DNA from: Flavobacteriales bacterium
GTDB taxonomy: Bacteria > Bacteroidota > Bacteroidia > Flavobacteriales_F > PHOS-HE28
Length of the DNA stretch: 64,000 nt
Direction of reading: 5' to 3'
NCBI GenBank assembly: GCA_016712535.1
Contig: JADJQW010000003.1
Location: 699,001-763,000, forward strand
Within the stretch, counting starts at the first letter, position 1, and each line of letters starts with the position of its first letter. Below are positions 34,504 through 43,219 of this stretch, piece after piece. Under the pieces are notes generated by a model, which saw only the letters and a program-made list of their open reading frames with translations, had not been told where the DNA came from and made no database searches. A program made the translations under genes and the position numbers.

Positions 34504-35766
34504 TCAATGGACCAAGAATCGGCTTGACATTGGGTTCCCGATGCCAGAAACGGACAGGATGTACCCTCCAGGAGCGAGATGAATTCCGTCGAAGCGGAGG
34601 CCGTCAACCAGCATGCCTTCGCCTTGTGCGTGCTCGCGGCCGCTCAAATCCGAAACGGTCCAACGGACCCAAGCATTGGCGCCTGGCCAGCGCAGTGTGA
34701 ACGTGCCGTGGTTAAGGGTCGGAACGACCTGAATCCCACGCGGCTCCACAACCGCCTCAACTTCTCCAAGCGAGGGGTCGAATCGGGCAACGCCGCCGTC
34801 GTACATGCCTACCCAAACGGTTTCGTCGGGGGCAACCAAGAGGGTGTTCAGCGTGTTCACAGGCAGCCCGGAGTTCGAGGATGTGAAGCTCTCGTAGGTG
34901 CCCGCCTCCGTTCGTTTGATCAATCCGGCTGTCTGGCTGGCCAGCCAGAGGTTCCCTGCAGCATCCTGATCCAGGTCAACTAAGGCATTGGAGGGGAGGT
35001 CGGAGTTGAAATTCGAGTATTGGAACCAGGTGCCGCCGTACCAATCACCGAACTGCCGAAGCAGGCCTGCAGCCGGAGTTGCGACCCAACGCTCATTGGC
35101 ACCAACGTCGAGCAGCACGCCACGCTGGGTGTTGTCCCAGAACCCTGAGTTGAACGTGGTGAAGAAGTGGACACTGGTGTCCGTAAGGAAATGGAACCCG
35201 CCATTGAGCGTTCCGAGGACATACAAGCCATCGTCGCGTGAATCGATGGACAGGATGTGGTCTCCATTGAGCACGCGACCATTGTAGCTCGAGGGGGTGC
35301 TGTCGTAGATCCGCCATTCCGAACCGGTATAGCACGCGAGCCCGCTCACCGTGCCGAACCAGAGCCAGCCATTGGCATCCTCATGAATGGTGTTCACCTG
35401 ATCATCTGGCATGGGTGAGTTGAGTGTGCTGAACACTTCCCAAGCCTGACCATCAAACATAACGGCTCCACTGATGGAGGTTCCGATCCAGAGCCTGTCC
35501 TGGCTATCGATGCAAAGCGCTCGCAGCGTATTATCAGGCAATCCTGAATTGCTGGTCTGGAAGACCTCGTATTCACCGTTCTCCCATCGCCATAAGCCCC
35601 AATCCGTTGCGGCCCATGCAACGCCGTCAGCCTGAATGGCAAGGTCCGTGACGGTGTTGCTAGGCAGGCCTGCATTGGTCATGTCGAAGACCTGCCATGC
35701 CTGGGAGGAGGCGCAATGGGCAACAGCGGCGAAACCCAATACGAGCGCTGTTCGGGCAAGCATCAT
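34504..35766 (-). CDS. Beta-propeller (two-component-regulator-propeller type) secreted protein
   Basis: A 420-residue exported protein: signal peptide (MMLARTALVLGFAAVAHCASS), about seven propeller blades with motifs such as DSQDRLWIGTSISGAVMF and DAAGNLWLASQTAGLIK, and a C-terminal beta domain of about 75 residues (IQVVPTLNHGTFTLRWPG to APGGYILSVSGIG) that is a divergent T9SS type-A domain. No enzymatic motif is seen. The start overlaps the stop of the upstream gene (ATGA, 35763-35766). It resembles the propeller protein at 22541 in architecture. It probably binds a ligand or partner on the cell surface. Confidence 0.85.
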   Translation of the reverse strand: MMLARTALVLGFAAVAHCASSQAWQVFDMTNAGLPSNTVTDLAIQADGVAWAATDWGLWRWENGEYEVFQTSNSGLPDNTLRALCIDSQDRLWIGTSISGAVMFDGQAWEVFSTLNSPMPDDQVNTIHEDANGWLWFGTVSGLACYTGSEWRIYDSTPSSYNGRVLNGDHILSIDSRDDGLYVLGTLNGGFHFLTDTSVHFFTTFNSGFWDNTQRGVLLDVGANERWVATPAAGLLRQFGDWYGGTWFQYSNFNSDLPSNALVDLDQDAAGNLWLASQTAGLIKRTEAGTYESFTSSNSGLPVNTLNTLLVAPDETVWVGMYDGGVARFDPSLGEVEAVVEPRGIQVVPTLNHGTFTLRWPGANAWVRWTVSDLSGREHAQGEGMLVDGLRFDGIHLAPGGYILSVSGIGNPMSSRFLVH

Positions 35767-36578
35767 CGGGCAATGATGAAGCGCTCCGTGCGCAAGGACC
35801 CGTTCACGGAGAGGACAGCTGAATAAGAGCCAGGCATGAGGCTTTTCACATCAATCACGGCAGGCCAATGCTGACCGTTGGCGAGCATCGCTGAGCGACC
35901 GGCAGCATCAAAGACCTCCGCTTGCCAAAGGCCTGAGGTTCCCTCCGGAGAGGATAATGCGATGAATTGGTTCGCAGGATTCGGCTGGATCGTGAAGCCC
36001 GTGGCGGCTTCGGGAATGGCAGATCCCGTGGAAGTGGAGAAAATCGCTCCTGTTGCGTCAACACCGTTCAGCGACACGAAGTACGCTCGGTTATTGTCCA
36101 AGGTCCACTGATCGGCTGCGATCTCGAAAGCAGTCCCGCCCGGATCGTTGCTGATGGGGATATCGTAGACGATCTCCCATTCATCGGCAGGAAGGCTCTG
36201 CTCGCATCCACCGTCATCGATCAGGTCCCCGATCGCCACAAGCGCAATGGAGGTCCATGTGCGGTACTTGTACCCGTTCCCCGGCGTTTGCATGCTTGAT
36301 GGGGTAACGGGGAAAGCCACGCTTGGTGAAGGGCACCAAGGGCTGGCGCCAAAGCCCAAGGTGGCCGTGGATGATTCAGGCCAGCGAATGGTGAACACCA
36401 CGCTGCTCAACAGCTCGTTGAAACTGAAATCATTGGCCCTGAACCTGACATGCAGCATTTGATTCCCGGGATCATGGTCCAAAGAGATGTCGACGCTGGT
36501 GGGAAGCTGCGCGCTCGCGGGTCCGAGGAAAATAGCGGCTGCGGCCAGCCATGCGGAGCGTTGCAATCTGCTGTTCAT
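35763..36578 (-). CDS. Secreted protein sharing the N-terminal domain of the giant TSP3 protein, with T9SS domain
   Basis: A 271-residue exported protein: signal peptide (MNSRLQRSAWLAAAAIFLGP), a domain of about 165 residues, and a T9SS type-A domain (FTIQPNPANQFIAL). The middle domain (LPTSVDISLDHDPGN, LLSSVVFTIRWPES, ASPWCPSPS, YRTWTSIALVAIGD, YFVSLNGVDATGAI) matches the N-terminal domain of the giant repeat protein block by block. This looks like a mobile surface module of unknown function. The start was set at the ATG preceding the signal peptide; a perfect -7 element lies about 20 nt upstream. Confidence 0.85.
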   Translation of the reverse strand: MNSRLQRSAWLAAAAIFLGPASAQLPTSVDISLDHDPGNQMLHVRFRANDFSFNELLSSVVFTIRWPESSTATLGFGASPWCPSPSVAFPVTPSSMQTPGNGYKYRTWTSIALVAIGDLIDDGGCEQSLPADEWEIVYDIPISNDPGGTAFEIAADQWTLDNNRAYFVSLNGVDATGAIFSTSTGSAIPEAATGFTIQPNPANQFIALSSPEGTSGLWQAEVFDAAGRSAMLANGQHWPAVIDVKSLMPGSYSAVLSVNGSLRTERFIIAR

Positions 36579-36596
36579 GGCTTTCGGTGTTGAAGG

Positions 36597-36604
36597 CAAA
36601 GCTA
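36597..36604 (-). promoter_or_regulatory. Putative -7 element for the surface-protein operon
   Basis: On the minus strand TAGCTTTG is an exact TAnnTTTG match, 18 nt upstream of the start at 36578. It may drive the genes from 36578 down to 31866. No TTG is found at the expected -33 distance. Confidence 0.5.
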
Positions 36605-36679
36605 GGCGGATCGCTGCCCGGTCGGCCCATGGCGAAGAACCCAATCGGTGAATTGCGTCTCGCTTTGGGTGAGCGCCGC

Positions 36680-37636
36680 TCAGAGCAGTTCCTTCACGAT
36701 GCGGTCCACGGTAACGCCCTCGGCCTCCGCCTTGTAGTTGCGAACGATCCGGTGTCGCAGGATCGGCAGGGCCACGGCCTGCACATCCGCGATGTCGGGA
36801 GAGAACCTTCCGTGGGCCAAGGCATGCGCCTTCGCACCGATCACCAGGTATTGCGAGGCCCTCGGGCCCGCACCCCAACCCACGTTATCGTTGATGATGG
36901 CCGGTGCGGTAACCAAGCCAGGCCGCGTCCGTGTAGCGAGCTTAACGGCGTACTCAAGCACATTCTCGGCAACCGGTACCCGACGCACGAGGCCTTGGAA
37001 ATGGATGATCTCCTCGGCCGTGAGAACAGGCCTCAATTCGGGTTGTTCATCGCTGGTGGTGGCTTTCACCACGGCGAGCTCCTCAGCGAAGGAGGGGTAA
37101 TCGACCCGGATGTCGAACATGAACCGGTCTAGCTGCGCTTCTGGAAGGGGATAGGTGCCTTCCTGCTCGATCGGGTTCTGCGTAGCGAGCACGAAGAAAG
37201 GATCTGGCAAACGGTGGGTCTGGCCGGCCGCGGTCACGGCTTTCTCCTGCAAGGCTTCGAGCAACGCGGCCTGGGTCTTCGGCGGGGTGCGGTTGATCTC
37301 ATCGGCCAGGACGATGTTGGCGAAAAGCGGCCCTTTGATGAAGCGGAAGTGACGGTCCTCACCAAGTATCTCGCTGCCGATGATGTCGCTCGGCATCAGA
37401 TCAGGGGTGAACTGGATGCGATTGAATGTCAATCCGAGCGCGCGCGCCACAGTATTCACCAGCAAGGTCTTCGCCAATCCAGGCACGCCGACCAGAAGGC
37501 AATGCCCTCGGCTGAAAATGCCCAGGAGCACATGGTCCACCACGGCATCCTGACCGATGATCACCTTGTTCACTTCGGCTTTCAGCCGGCGATACTGATC
37601 GCCGAACCGCTCTACGCTCTGCACGTCGCTGCTCAT
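36680..37636 (-). CDS. MoxR-type AAA+ ATPase
   Basis: A 318-residue MoxR chaperone-like ATPase. Walker A is GVPGLAKT (50-57), Walker B is ADEINR, and FVLATQNPIEQEGTYPLPEAQLDRF is the sensor-1 region. MoxR proteins usually act with von Willebrand factor A-domain partners in assembling protein complexes; no such partner follows here. The ATG overlaps the stop of the SurA-like gene (ATGA, 37633-37636), so it belongs to the isomerase operon. The longer ORF start is an upstream extension into that gene. Confidence 0.94.
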   Translation of the reverse strand: MSSDVQSVERFGDQYRRLKAEVNKVIIGQDAVVDHVLLGIFSRGHCLLVGVPGLAKTLLVNTVARALGLTFNRIQFTPDLMPSDIIGSEILGEDRHFRFIKGPLFANIVLADEINRTPPKTQAALLEALQEKAVTAAGQTHRLPDPFFVLATQNPIEQEGTYPLPEAQLDRFMFDIRVDYPSFAEELAVVKATTSDEQPELRPVLTAEEIIHFQGLVRRVPVAENVLEYAVKLATRTRPGLVTAPAIINDNVGWGAGPRASQYLVIGAKAHALAHGRFSPDIADVQAVALPILRHRIVRNYKAEAEGVTVDRIVKELL

Positions 37637-39000
37637 GGTCGTTGCCCTGTTGCGGGCGGGTTCCAAGGATGGGTGAATGGACACTCCTGGTATTCGGGGT
37701 CGATCCGGATGTAGGTGGTTGCGCTCCGTTCGCTCACCCACCGATCCACGCTCTCCTGGCGCTTGCGCGCTTCGGCGGCTTGATGGATCAGGCGGTAATC
37801 ATCGCGCAGATTGGCCCGGTGCGGCTCACTGCGGCTCAAGAGCTTGAGCAGGCGGTAGGCCTTGCTTCCATCGGGATTGATGATAACCTGGGGCTCGCTC
37901 ACCTCACCGGGCTTCAGCCGGTCAAGGACGAAGAAGGTCTGCTGGTCGATGGCCTTCAGGTCCCATCGGGTCGAATTCGCGTTGGGCTCCACCATCAGTC
38001 CCCGGTTGCCCTTGCTCTCCTCATCATCGCTCATGGCAAGCGCGGCCTCACCGAAATCGAGCGTGCCGGCGATCACGGCCGTTCGCACGCTATCCAAGCG
38101 GTCGCGTTCGCGCAGCAGGTCGGCAGGTGAGACCTTGGGGATCATGAGCACATGACGCGCATTGTACTGCTCGCCCCGTCGCTCCACCATCTGCATGAAG
38201 TGCCATCCGAACTGCGTGGAGAACACATTGCTCACCTCGCCATCCTTCAGGCTCATGGCCACGGCATCGAATTCGGGCACCATCACTCCAGGCGGCACCA
38301 TGCCGAGTTCGCCGCAATCCTTGGCCGACCCTGGGTCCTCGGAGTAGGCCATGGCCAGCACGCAGAAGTCCTTCTCTTTCTTCACGATGGCTTCCCGGTA
38401 CTCTTCCATCTTCCTTCGCACGCGCCTCACTTCGTCTTCGCTGGCCTTGGGCACCCGAAGGATGACGGAGAACTCCACCTCGGTGCCCACGTATGGGATG
38501 CTGTCCTCGGGTATGCGCTCGAAGAAACGCTTCACATCGCGCGGGGTGAGGCTCACCTCCGCGGTGATGCGCTGCTGCACCTGCTGCATGAGCAATTGAT
38601 CGTGCACCTGCTTTCGGAAATCGTCCTTGATCTCGGCGATGCTCTTGCCGTAGTATTCCTCAAGCTTGCGGTCGCCACCGATCTGCTGGGAGAAATAGCG
38701 GATGCGGCGGTCGAGCTCCGAGTTCACCTGCGCCTCATCCACGTTCACGCTGTCGAGCTTGCCTTGCTCAACCAGCAGCTTCTCGTAGAGCAGCTCATCG
38801 AGCATCGCGCATTCCAATCCGTCCGACGGAGCACCTGCTTGACGCGCCTGCTCCAGCTTTCCGAGCACATCGGAGCGCAGCAACGCTTCGCGGCCCACCA
38901 CCGCCACGACCTTGTCGATCATCAGCGACTGGGGCTGCGCGAGCAGCGCCAAAGGCATCGCAGCGGCGAGCGCGAGGATTTCAAGGCGCTTCGATCGCAT
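37633..39000 (-). CDS. surA: SurA-like periplasmic peptidyl-prolyl cis-trans isomerase
   Basis: A 455-residue exported chaperone/isomerase. Signal peptide (MRSKRLEILALAAAMPLALLA), SurA N-terminal domain (about 25-165; VDKVVAVVGREALLRSDV-like start), then two parvulin domains (about 175-275, with FSTQFGWHFMQMVERR, and about 283-390). SurA escorts unfolded beta-barrel proteins to the outer-membrane assembly machine. It overlaps the upstream lipoprotein gene by 20 nt and the MoxR gene by 4 nt. The name rests on domain order; other parvulins of the same type are found in Bacteroidota. Confidence 0.88.
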   Translation of the reverse strand: MRSKRLEILALAAAMPLALLAQPQSLMIDKVVAVVGREALLRSDVLGKLEQARQAGAPSDGLECAMLDELLYEKLLVEQGKLDSVNVDEAQVNSELDRRIRYFSQQIGGDRKLEEYYGKSIAEIKDDFRKQVHDQLLMQQVQQRITAEVSLTPRDVKRFFERIPEDSIPYVGTEVEFSVILRVPKASEDEVRRVRRKMEEYREAIVKKEKDFCVLAMAYSEDPGSAKDCGELGMVPPGVMVPEFDAVAMSLKDGEVSNVFSTQFGWHFMQMVERRGEQYNARHVLMIPKVSPADLLRERDRLDSVRTAVIAGTLDFGEAALAMSDDEESKGNRGLMVEPNANSTRWDLKAIDQQTFFVLDRLKPGEVSEPQVIINPDGSKAYRLLKLLSRSEPHRANLRDDYRLIHQAAEARKRQESVDRWVSERSATTYIRIDPEYQECPFTHPWNPPATGQRP

Positions 39001-39841
39001 CGTTTGCTAGGGCTTGTTGATAAAGGTCTTCGCGCATGCGCTCGATCAAGGTGAGCTTGCGCTGGTTGAGGAGGATGGAGCGGATGTCCTGACGCACCAG
39101 TTCAATGGGCGATGGGCTCAGGCGGGGGCGAAGTTCGACGATGTCCAGGAACCACGCTCCATCGTCGTCCCTCAAGGTGAGCCGCTTTCCCGCCGGAGGC
39201 ACTGCGGAGATGGATTCGATGGGCACCTCATTGCGGAGTTCCGAAAGGGGGGTCCAGGCTCCGCTGCGATCCGTGATCGCGATGTTCCGCAAGGCCAATT
39301 GGATCTCAACCTCGCGCATGTCATCGGATTTCCCGCTGAGGAAACGGTCCTCGATGCGCTTCAGTGCGCGGCGGTCATTCTCGGTGACACGGAACCATCG
39401 CGCGCGCACCAGGTCGTCGCGGAGGACGAAACGATCGGTGTTGGCCTGGTAGTATGACTCGATCTCGCCCTCTGAGAAGGCCGTGTCGAGGTGCTGCCGC
39501 ACGAGTTCCTCCTCGTATGCGTGAAGAAGCAGTGAACTGCGGTAATCGCGGAGCTCGGCATCGAAGAGCTTCCGGTTCTCCGCAAGCTGCTGCTCAGCGT
39601 GGCGCAGTTCCACCTGCTGCCTGAGCCAGCTGTTCACGTAGGCCTGCACCAAGGCTGCGCTGTCTTCTGGTTCCGTGCCCATGGGAACGATCTGGCGCAG
39701 GTCGCTCCAGCGCAATTGCTGTTCATAAGCGCGCGCAACCACGGGGTCGTCATCGTCTGATCCAGTGGAGCACGCGCCCAGGCACGCCAAGGCTGCGAGC
39801 GATGCGCAGGCCGTTCGGAGCCGTGCCCTTTGCGGGGTCAC
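38981..39841 (-). CDS. Lipoprotein of the SurA N-terminal/parvulin-like type
   Basis: A 286-residue lipoprotein with lipobox LGAC (Cys24) after a basic n-region. The start is a GTG at 39841 whose GTGA overlaps the stop of the upstream isomerase gene (39838-39841); this places the lipobox at a normal distance and rejects the longer ORF. The region about 60-150 (SWLRQQVELRHAEQQLAENRK) is helical like SurA N-terminal chaperone domains. A recognisable parvulin active site is weak, so it is probably a chaperone rather than an enzyme. Third of three consecutive folding factors. Confidence 0.78.
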   Translation of the reverse strand: MTPQRARLRTACASLAALACLGACSTGSDDDDPVVARAYEQQLRWSDLRQIVPMGTEPEDSAALVQAYVNSWLRQQVELRHAEQQLAENRKLFDAELRDYRSSLLLHAYEEELVRQHLDTAFSEGEIESYYQANTDRFVLRDDLVRARWFRVTENDRRALKRIEDRFLSGKSDDMREVEIQLALRNIAITDRSGAWTPLSELRNEVPIESISAVPPAGKRLTLRDDDGAWFLDIVELRPRLSPSPIELVRQDIRSILLNQRKLTLIERMREDLYQQALANDAIEAP

Positions 39842-42004
39842 TTGATGGAATACAGCACGGCCTTGTCCACCGTGACAGGGTATTTCGCGCGCAATTCGCC
39901 TATCCATTCTTTCTCCAGATGGTCCTGGTAGGCCGCAGTGATCACGCCGCGCGCCTCGTCGATCGCCTTGGGGGCCGGTTGCAATATGCGCTTCACATCC
40001 GCCACCATCACTTTGCCCTCGAAGGCGATGTCCTTGCTCAGGCCGATTGCGCTCAGCCCGGCGAGGTAGGGTTTCTCCTCGGCCGAGAAGATCCCGCCAT
40101 CGATGCTCAATGCGAGCGGGTTCGATTTGTTCACGATATCCATCAGGTCCTTTCCGCGCTTGCCGCGCTTCAGCTGGGCGCGCATCTGCTTGCTAACGGC
40201 AGCATCCGCGCAAGCGTACAGGTCGCATTCGTATCGTGTTGGCCACATGAATCGATCCGTATTGGCCTTGTGGAAGGCATCGAGGCCCGTGCTGTCCTTT
40301 ACGGCCTTGCCCCAGACCTTCTGGTCGGTGAGTTCGAAGAGGAGGATGCCATCCCGGTACTCCTTCATCAGCATGCGGAACTCGGGGTACTTCTCCTCGA
40401 GCTTGCTGTCCTCATAGGCCAGGATCCGCTCGTCGGCGTATTCCATCATGCGTGCGCTCGCGTATCCAGGGATCGCCTGTACGCGCTCCCGGCGCTGGCG
40501 CGATTCGATCTGGTCGAGCAAGTCGCGCTGGCTCACCGTGCCGCCGGCGAAGGAGAAGACCGGTTTGGTGAGCTTCGCGGCTCTCTTCCGGTCGTAGGCC
40601 CAGCCTTCCATCACTTCGCGCACCACCACGGTATCATCGAGGGTCTGCGTCATCTCCTCATACGGCCGGCTCTTCGCGGCGAGCATGCGGCCACCGCTGA
40701 TGGCACCCGCAAGTTCGCGGCGGTAACGCACGGCCTTCTTGCCCTTTCCCTTGGTGAATGGGCCTTCGACGTACTGGCGGCGGATGATCGTATCGGTGGT
40801 GGCGGTGCCCTTCTTGAACACGTTGGTGTCGATCAGGGCGATGGCCTTGTCGAAGTTCTTCGGATAGGTGGTGAAGGCGTATTCCTTGCGCAGGCGCTCC
40901 ATGAAGGCCTTGCGGGTGATCTCAGCGCGGCTGTCGCGGGCGATCTTGGTCTTAAGCTCCGATTTGGCCTGGTCATAGGTAGGAGGCGGAATGGCTTCGA
41001 TGCAGCGGATGATGTGCCAGCCGAAGCGCGACTTGATCGGTTCGCTCATTTGACCGGGCTGCTTCAACGCGAAGGCGGCATCCTCGAACTCCTCGATCAT
41101 CTTGCCTGTGCCGAACTGCGCCAGTTCGCCGCCCTTGGTGCTGCTGCTCTCGTCCTCGCTGTACTTGAGCGCGGCCTCGCTGAAGGTGATGGCGTTCGAT
41201 GCGAGCTGGCGGTGGATCTCGCGGATGCGCTGCTCTGCGTTCTGCTTGCTTCTCGGGGCTGTCCTGATCGGTGCTGCGCAGCATGATGTGCGCCACCTTC
41301 ATCTGGCCGCGTGCGGGCCTGCGTCCCGTCACCTTCACCATGTGGTAGCCGAAACGCGTGCGCACCGGTTGGCTCACGGTGCCTTCGGGTGTGTTGTACG
41401 CTGCGTTCTCGAAGGGATAAACCATCTGCAAGGCGCTGAACCAGCCCAGGTCGCCGCCATTCTTCTGCGCGCTGGGGTCCTCGCTGCCGCCCACGCCTTT
41501 GGCCACCGTTGCGAAATCCTCACCGTTCATGATGCGGTCGCGCAGCGCCGTGATGCGCTTCCAGACAGCCATGGTGTCCTCCGGACTGGCGTCTGGTGGC
41601 ACCTGCAGCAGGATGTGGCTGGCGCGCACCTCCTGCGTGCTGCGGTCATAGGCCTCGCGCATCAGCGCATCATTCAGCTCCCGGTCGATTAGATAGGGGC
41701 GGGCCAGTTGCTTGCGGTAGCCATCGAGCTCATTGCGGAATTTCCCGATGGTGTCCATGCCCAAGGTCTCCGCCTCGCGCACCTTCAGCTTATAGTTGAT
41801 GAAGAGCTCGAGGTACTCGTCCAGGGCTTCCTTGGTCACCGAGGCTTCTTTGTTGTTCTTCTTGTAGATGGCCTCGAATTCCGCGCGGGTCACTGGTTGG
41901 CGATCCACGGTCATCAGCACGGGGTCGGTGCTTCCGTTCTGGGCGTTGGCGTACGTGATGCAGAGGCCACAGAACGCCGCGGCCAAGAGCTTCTTCGGTG
42001 TCAT
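39838..42004 (-). CDS. Periplasmic peptidyl-prolyl isomerase with tandem parvulin domains, interrupted by one apparent frameshift
   Basis: Two overlapping frames encode one PpiC/SurA-like protein of about 721 residues. The first frame has a signal peptide (MTPKKLLAAAFCGLCITYA), a chaperone domain (PVTRAEFEAIYKKNNKEAS), and a first parvulin domain (VRASHILLQVPPDASPEDT to TRFGYHMVKVTGRRPA). The second parvulin starts at MKVAHIMLRSTDQDSPEK and continues in the other frame with EDAAFALKQPGQMSEP and KSRFGWHIIRCIE. The shift lies in 41241-41254, near a GCTTGCTT repeat; removing one base makes the length divisible by three. It starts the operon that includes the lipoprotein, SurA and MoxR genes. A sequencing error is plausible because the rest is conserved. 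Confidence 0.85.
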
Positions 42005-42035
42005 TCTCCTGAGGATAAGGTCGTTGAAAGGGTGC

Positions 42036-42043
42036 CAAATGTA
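42036..42043 (-). promoter_or_regulatory. Putative -7 element of the isomerase operon
   Basis: TACATTTG on the minus strand is an exact TAnnTTTG match 31 nt upstream of the start at 42004. No TTG is seen at the -33 position. Confidence 0.5.
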
Positions 42044-42082
42044 ACCGTTCGGTTTTGGCGGGAGCATGCGGGTTTCGCCGTT

Positions 42083-42134
42083 AAAAAAGACCAAGCGCCA
42101 ACGCGGGTCCCGGCCTGCGGGAATGCGTTGGCGC
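42083..42134 (-). terminator. Rho-independent terminator of the XRE/S24 gene
   Basis: On the minus strand a 10-bp perfect stem (GCGCCAACGC at 42095-42104 pairs with GCGTTGGCGC at 42125-42134) around a 20-nt loop is followed by TTGGTCTTTTTTAA. This is the clearest U-tract terminator in the window. Confidence 0.88.
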
Positions 42135-42155
42135 ACGTGGTTCTCCCGAAGCCGC

Positions 42156-42983
42156 TCAGAACGCCAACCGGCCCTGCTGCTCCATGGATAGCCGCAGCTG
42201 GCTCACCTCCTTGCGCAGTTCCATCACGCTGCGGGCCAGCTCGTCGCGGCTCATATTGGGCTCGGGCAGCTCGGCGCTGATGAAGTGGGTGAATTTCCAG
42301 ATCTCGAGCACGTTGGCCACTTGCACCTCGTAGGGCGCATAGAGCGGATTGGTGCTGCACAGCAGCAAGGAGCCCTTCTCCTTCAACTGATTGTACACAA
42401 CCTTGAACACGATGCCGTCCTCCTTGGTGATCACGATGTAGGGCTGGCCGTCGCGCAGTGCCTGCCAGTTCTGCACGTACTCGCCGGTCACCCAGGATCC
42501 GTCGGCCACGGGCGGCATGCTGTCGCCGCTGATCTGGAAGGTGCGGTACTTGCGGTCCTTGGCCAGGAAGGGCATCTGGAAGGTGGGCAGGATGCTGATG
42601 TACTCCGGATCGGCGTAGCCCAATGCATAGCCGGCCTTGGCTTTCTCGGGCACGAGCTCCACGTTCTCGCGGTCGTTCTTATCCACCGTGGTGGCCAGCA
42701 CGCGCAGCCTCCGGCCGCTGAGGTCGATGTCGCCGCCGCGCTCCAGGATGCCCAGCTGGCTCTCGCTCAGCTGGGTGAGGTCATCGCGCAAGAGCTTGTC
42801 GATGCTGATCTTGTAGTACTCGCTCATGCGCACCAGCAGTTCGAAGGTGGGCTCGGCGCTGCCATTCTCATAGCCGCTGTAGCTCGATCGCTTCACGTCG
42901 AGCGCGACCGCCACTTCCTCCTGCGATCGGCCGCGTCGGGTGCGCAGGAGCTTGATGTTGCTTCCGAAGACTGTGTTTGCCAT
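42156..42983 (-). CDS. XRE-family regulator with S24/LexA-like C-terminal domain
   Basis: A 275-residue regulator: an N-terminal helix-turn-helix (about 8-65; RSQEEVAVALDVKRSSYSGYENG) and a C-terminal S24 domain (about 145-245) with SGDSM as the Ser region and a following FKVVYN lysine. Full-length repressors of this type self-cleave or simply dimerise through S24; no clear cleavage site (Ala-Gly) is seen in the linker, so cleavage is uncertain. A coiled coil ends the protein (SRDELARSVMELRKEVSQL). Such genes are widespread single-copy regulators in Flavobacteriales. The 236-bp upstream region contains a palindrome that could be its operator. Confidence 0.9.
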   Translation of the reverse strand: MANTVFGSNIKLLRTRRGRSQEEVAVALDVKRSSYSGYENGSAEPTFELLVRMSEYYKISIDKLLRDDLTQLSESQLGILERGGDIDLSGRRLRVLATTVDKNDRENVELVPEKAKAGYALGYADPEYISILPTFQMPFLAKDRKYRTFQISGDSMPPVADGSWVTGEYVQNWQALRDGQPYIVITKEDGIVFKVVYNQLKEKGSLLLCSTNPLYAPYEVQVANVLEIWKFTHFISAELPEPNMSRDELARSVMELRKEVSQLRLSMEQQGRLAF

Positions 42984-43056
42984 GGGGGAAGGAGGGTGAA
43001 GGTTGGTCTGAAGCAGGATGGAGGCTAGAGGATTGCGCGGGTTATCAGGTCGGCAC

Positions 43057-43081
43057 ACGGTACCGATGCCATGGTATCCGT
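43057..43081. promoter_or_regulatory. Inverted repeat upstream of the XRE/S24 gene, candidate operator
   Basis: ACGGTACC at 43057-43064 faces GGTATCCGT at 43073-43081, an imperfect palindrome with one inserted base and an 8-nt centre. It lies about 75 nt upstream of the regulator start. Autoregulation is a guess from position only. Confidence 0.25.
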
Positions 43082-43219
43082 CATGGTCTTGGCCGATTAT
43101 CCGGCACAAGTATATGGCCTGTTTCCCGGAATCTCCGCGACGGAATACCCGTCAAGTTATCAACCGTGGCCGCGACCTGGCGCAGTCCTCGTCCCGGACG
43201 ATGCTCAAAAAGGAGCGGC

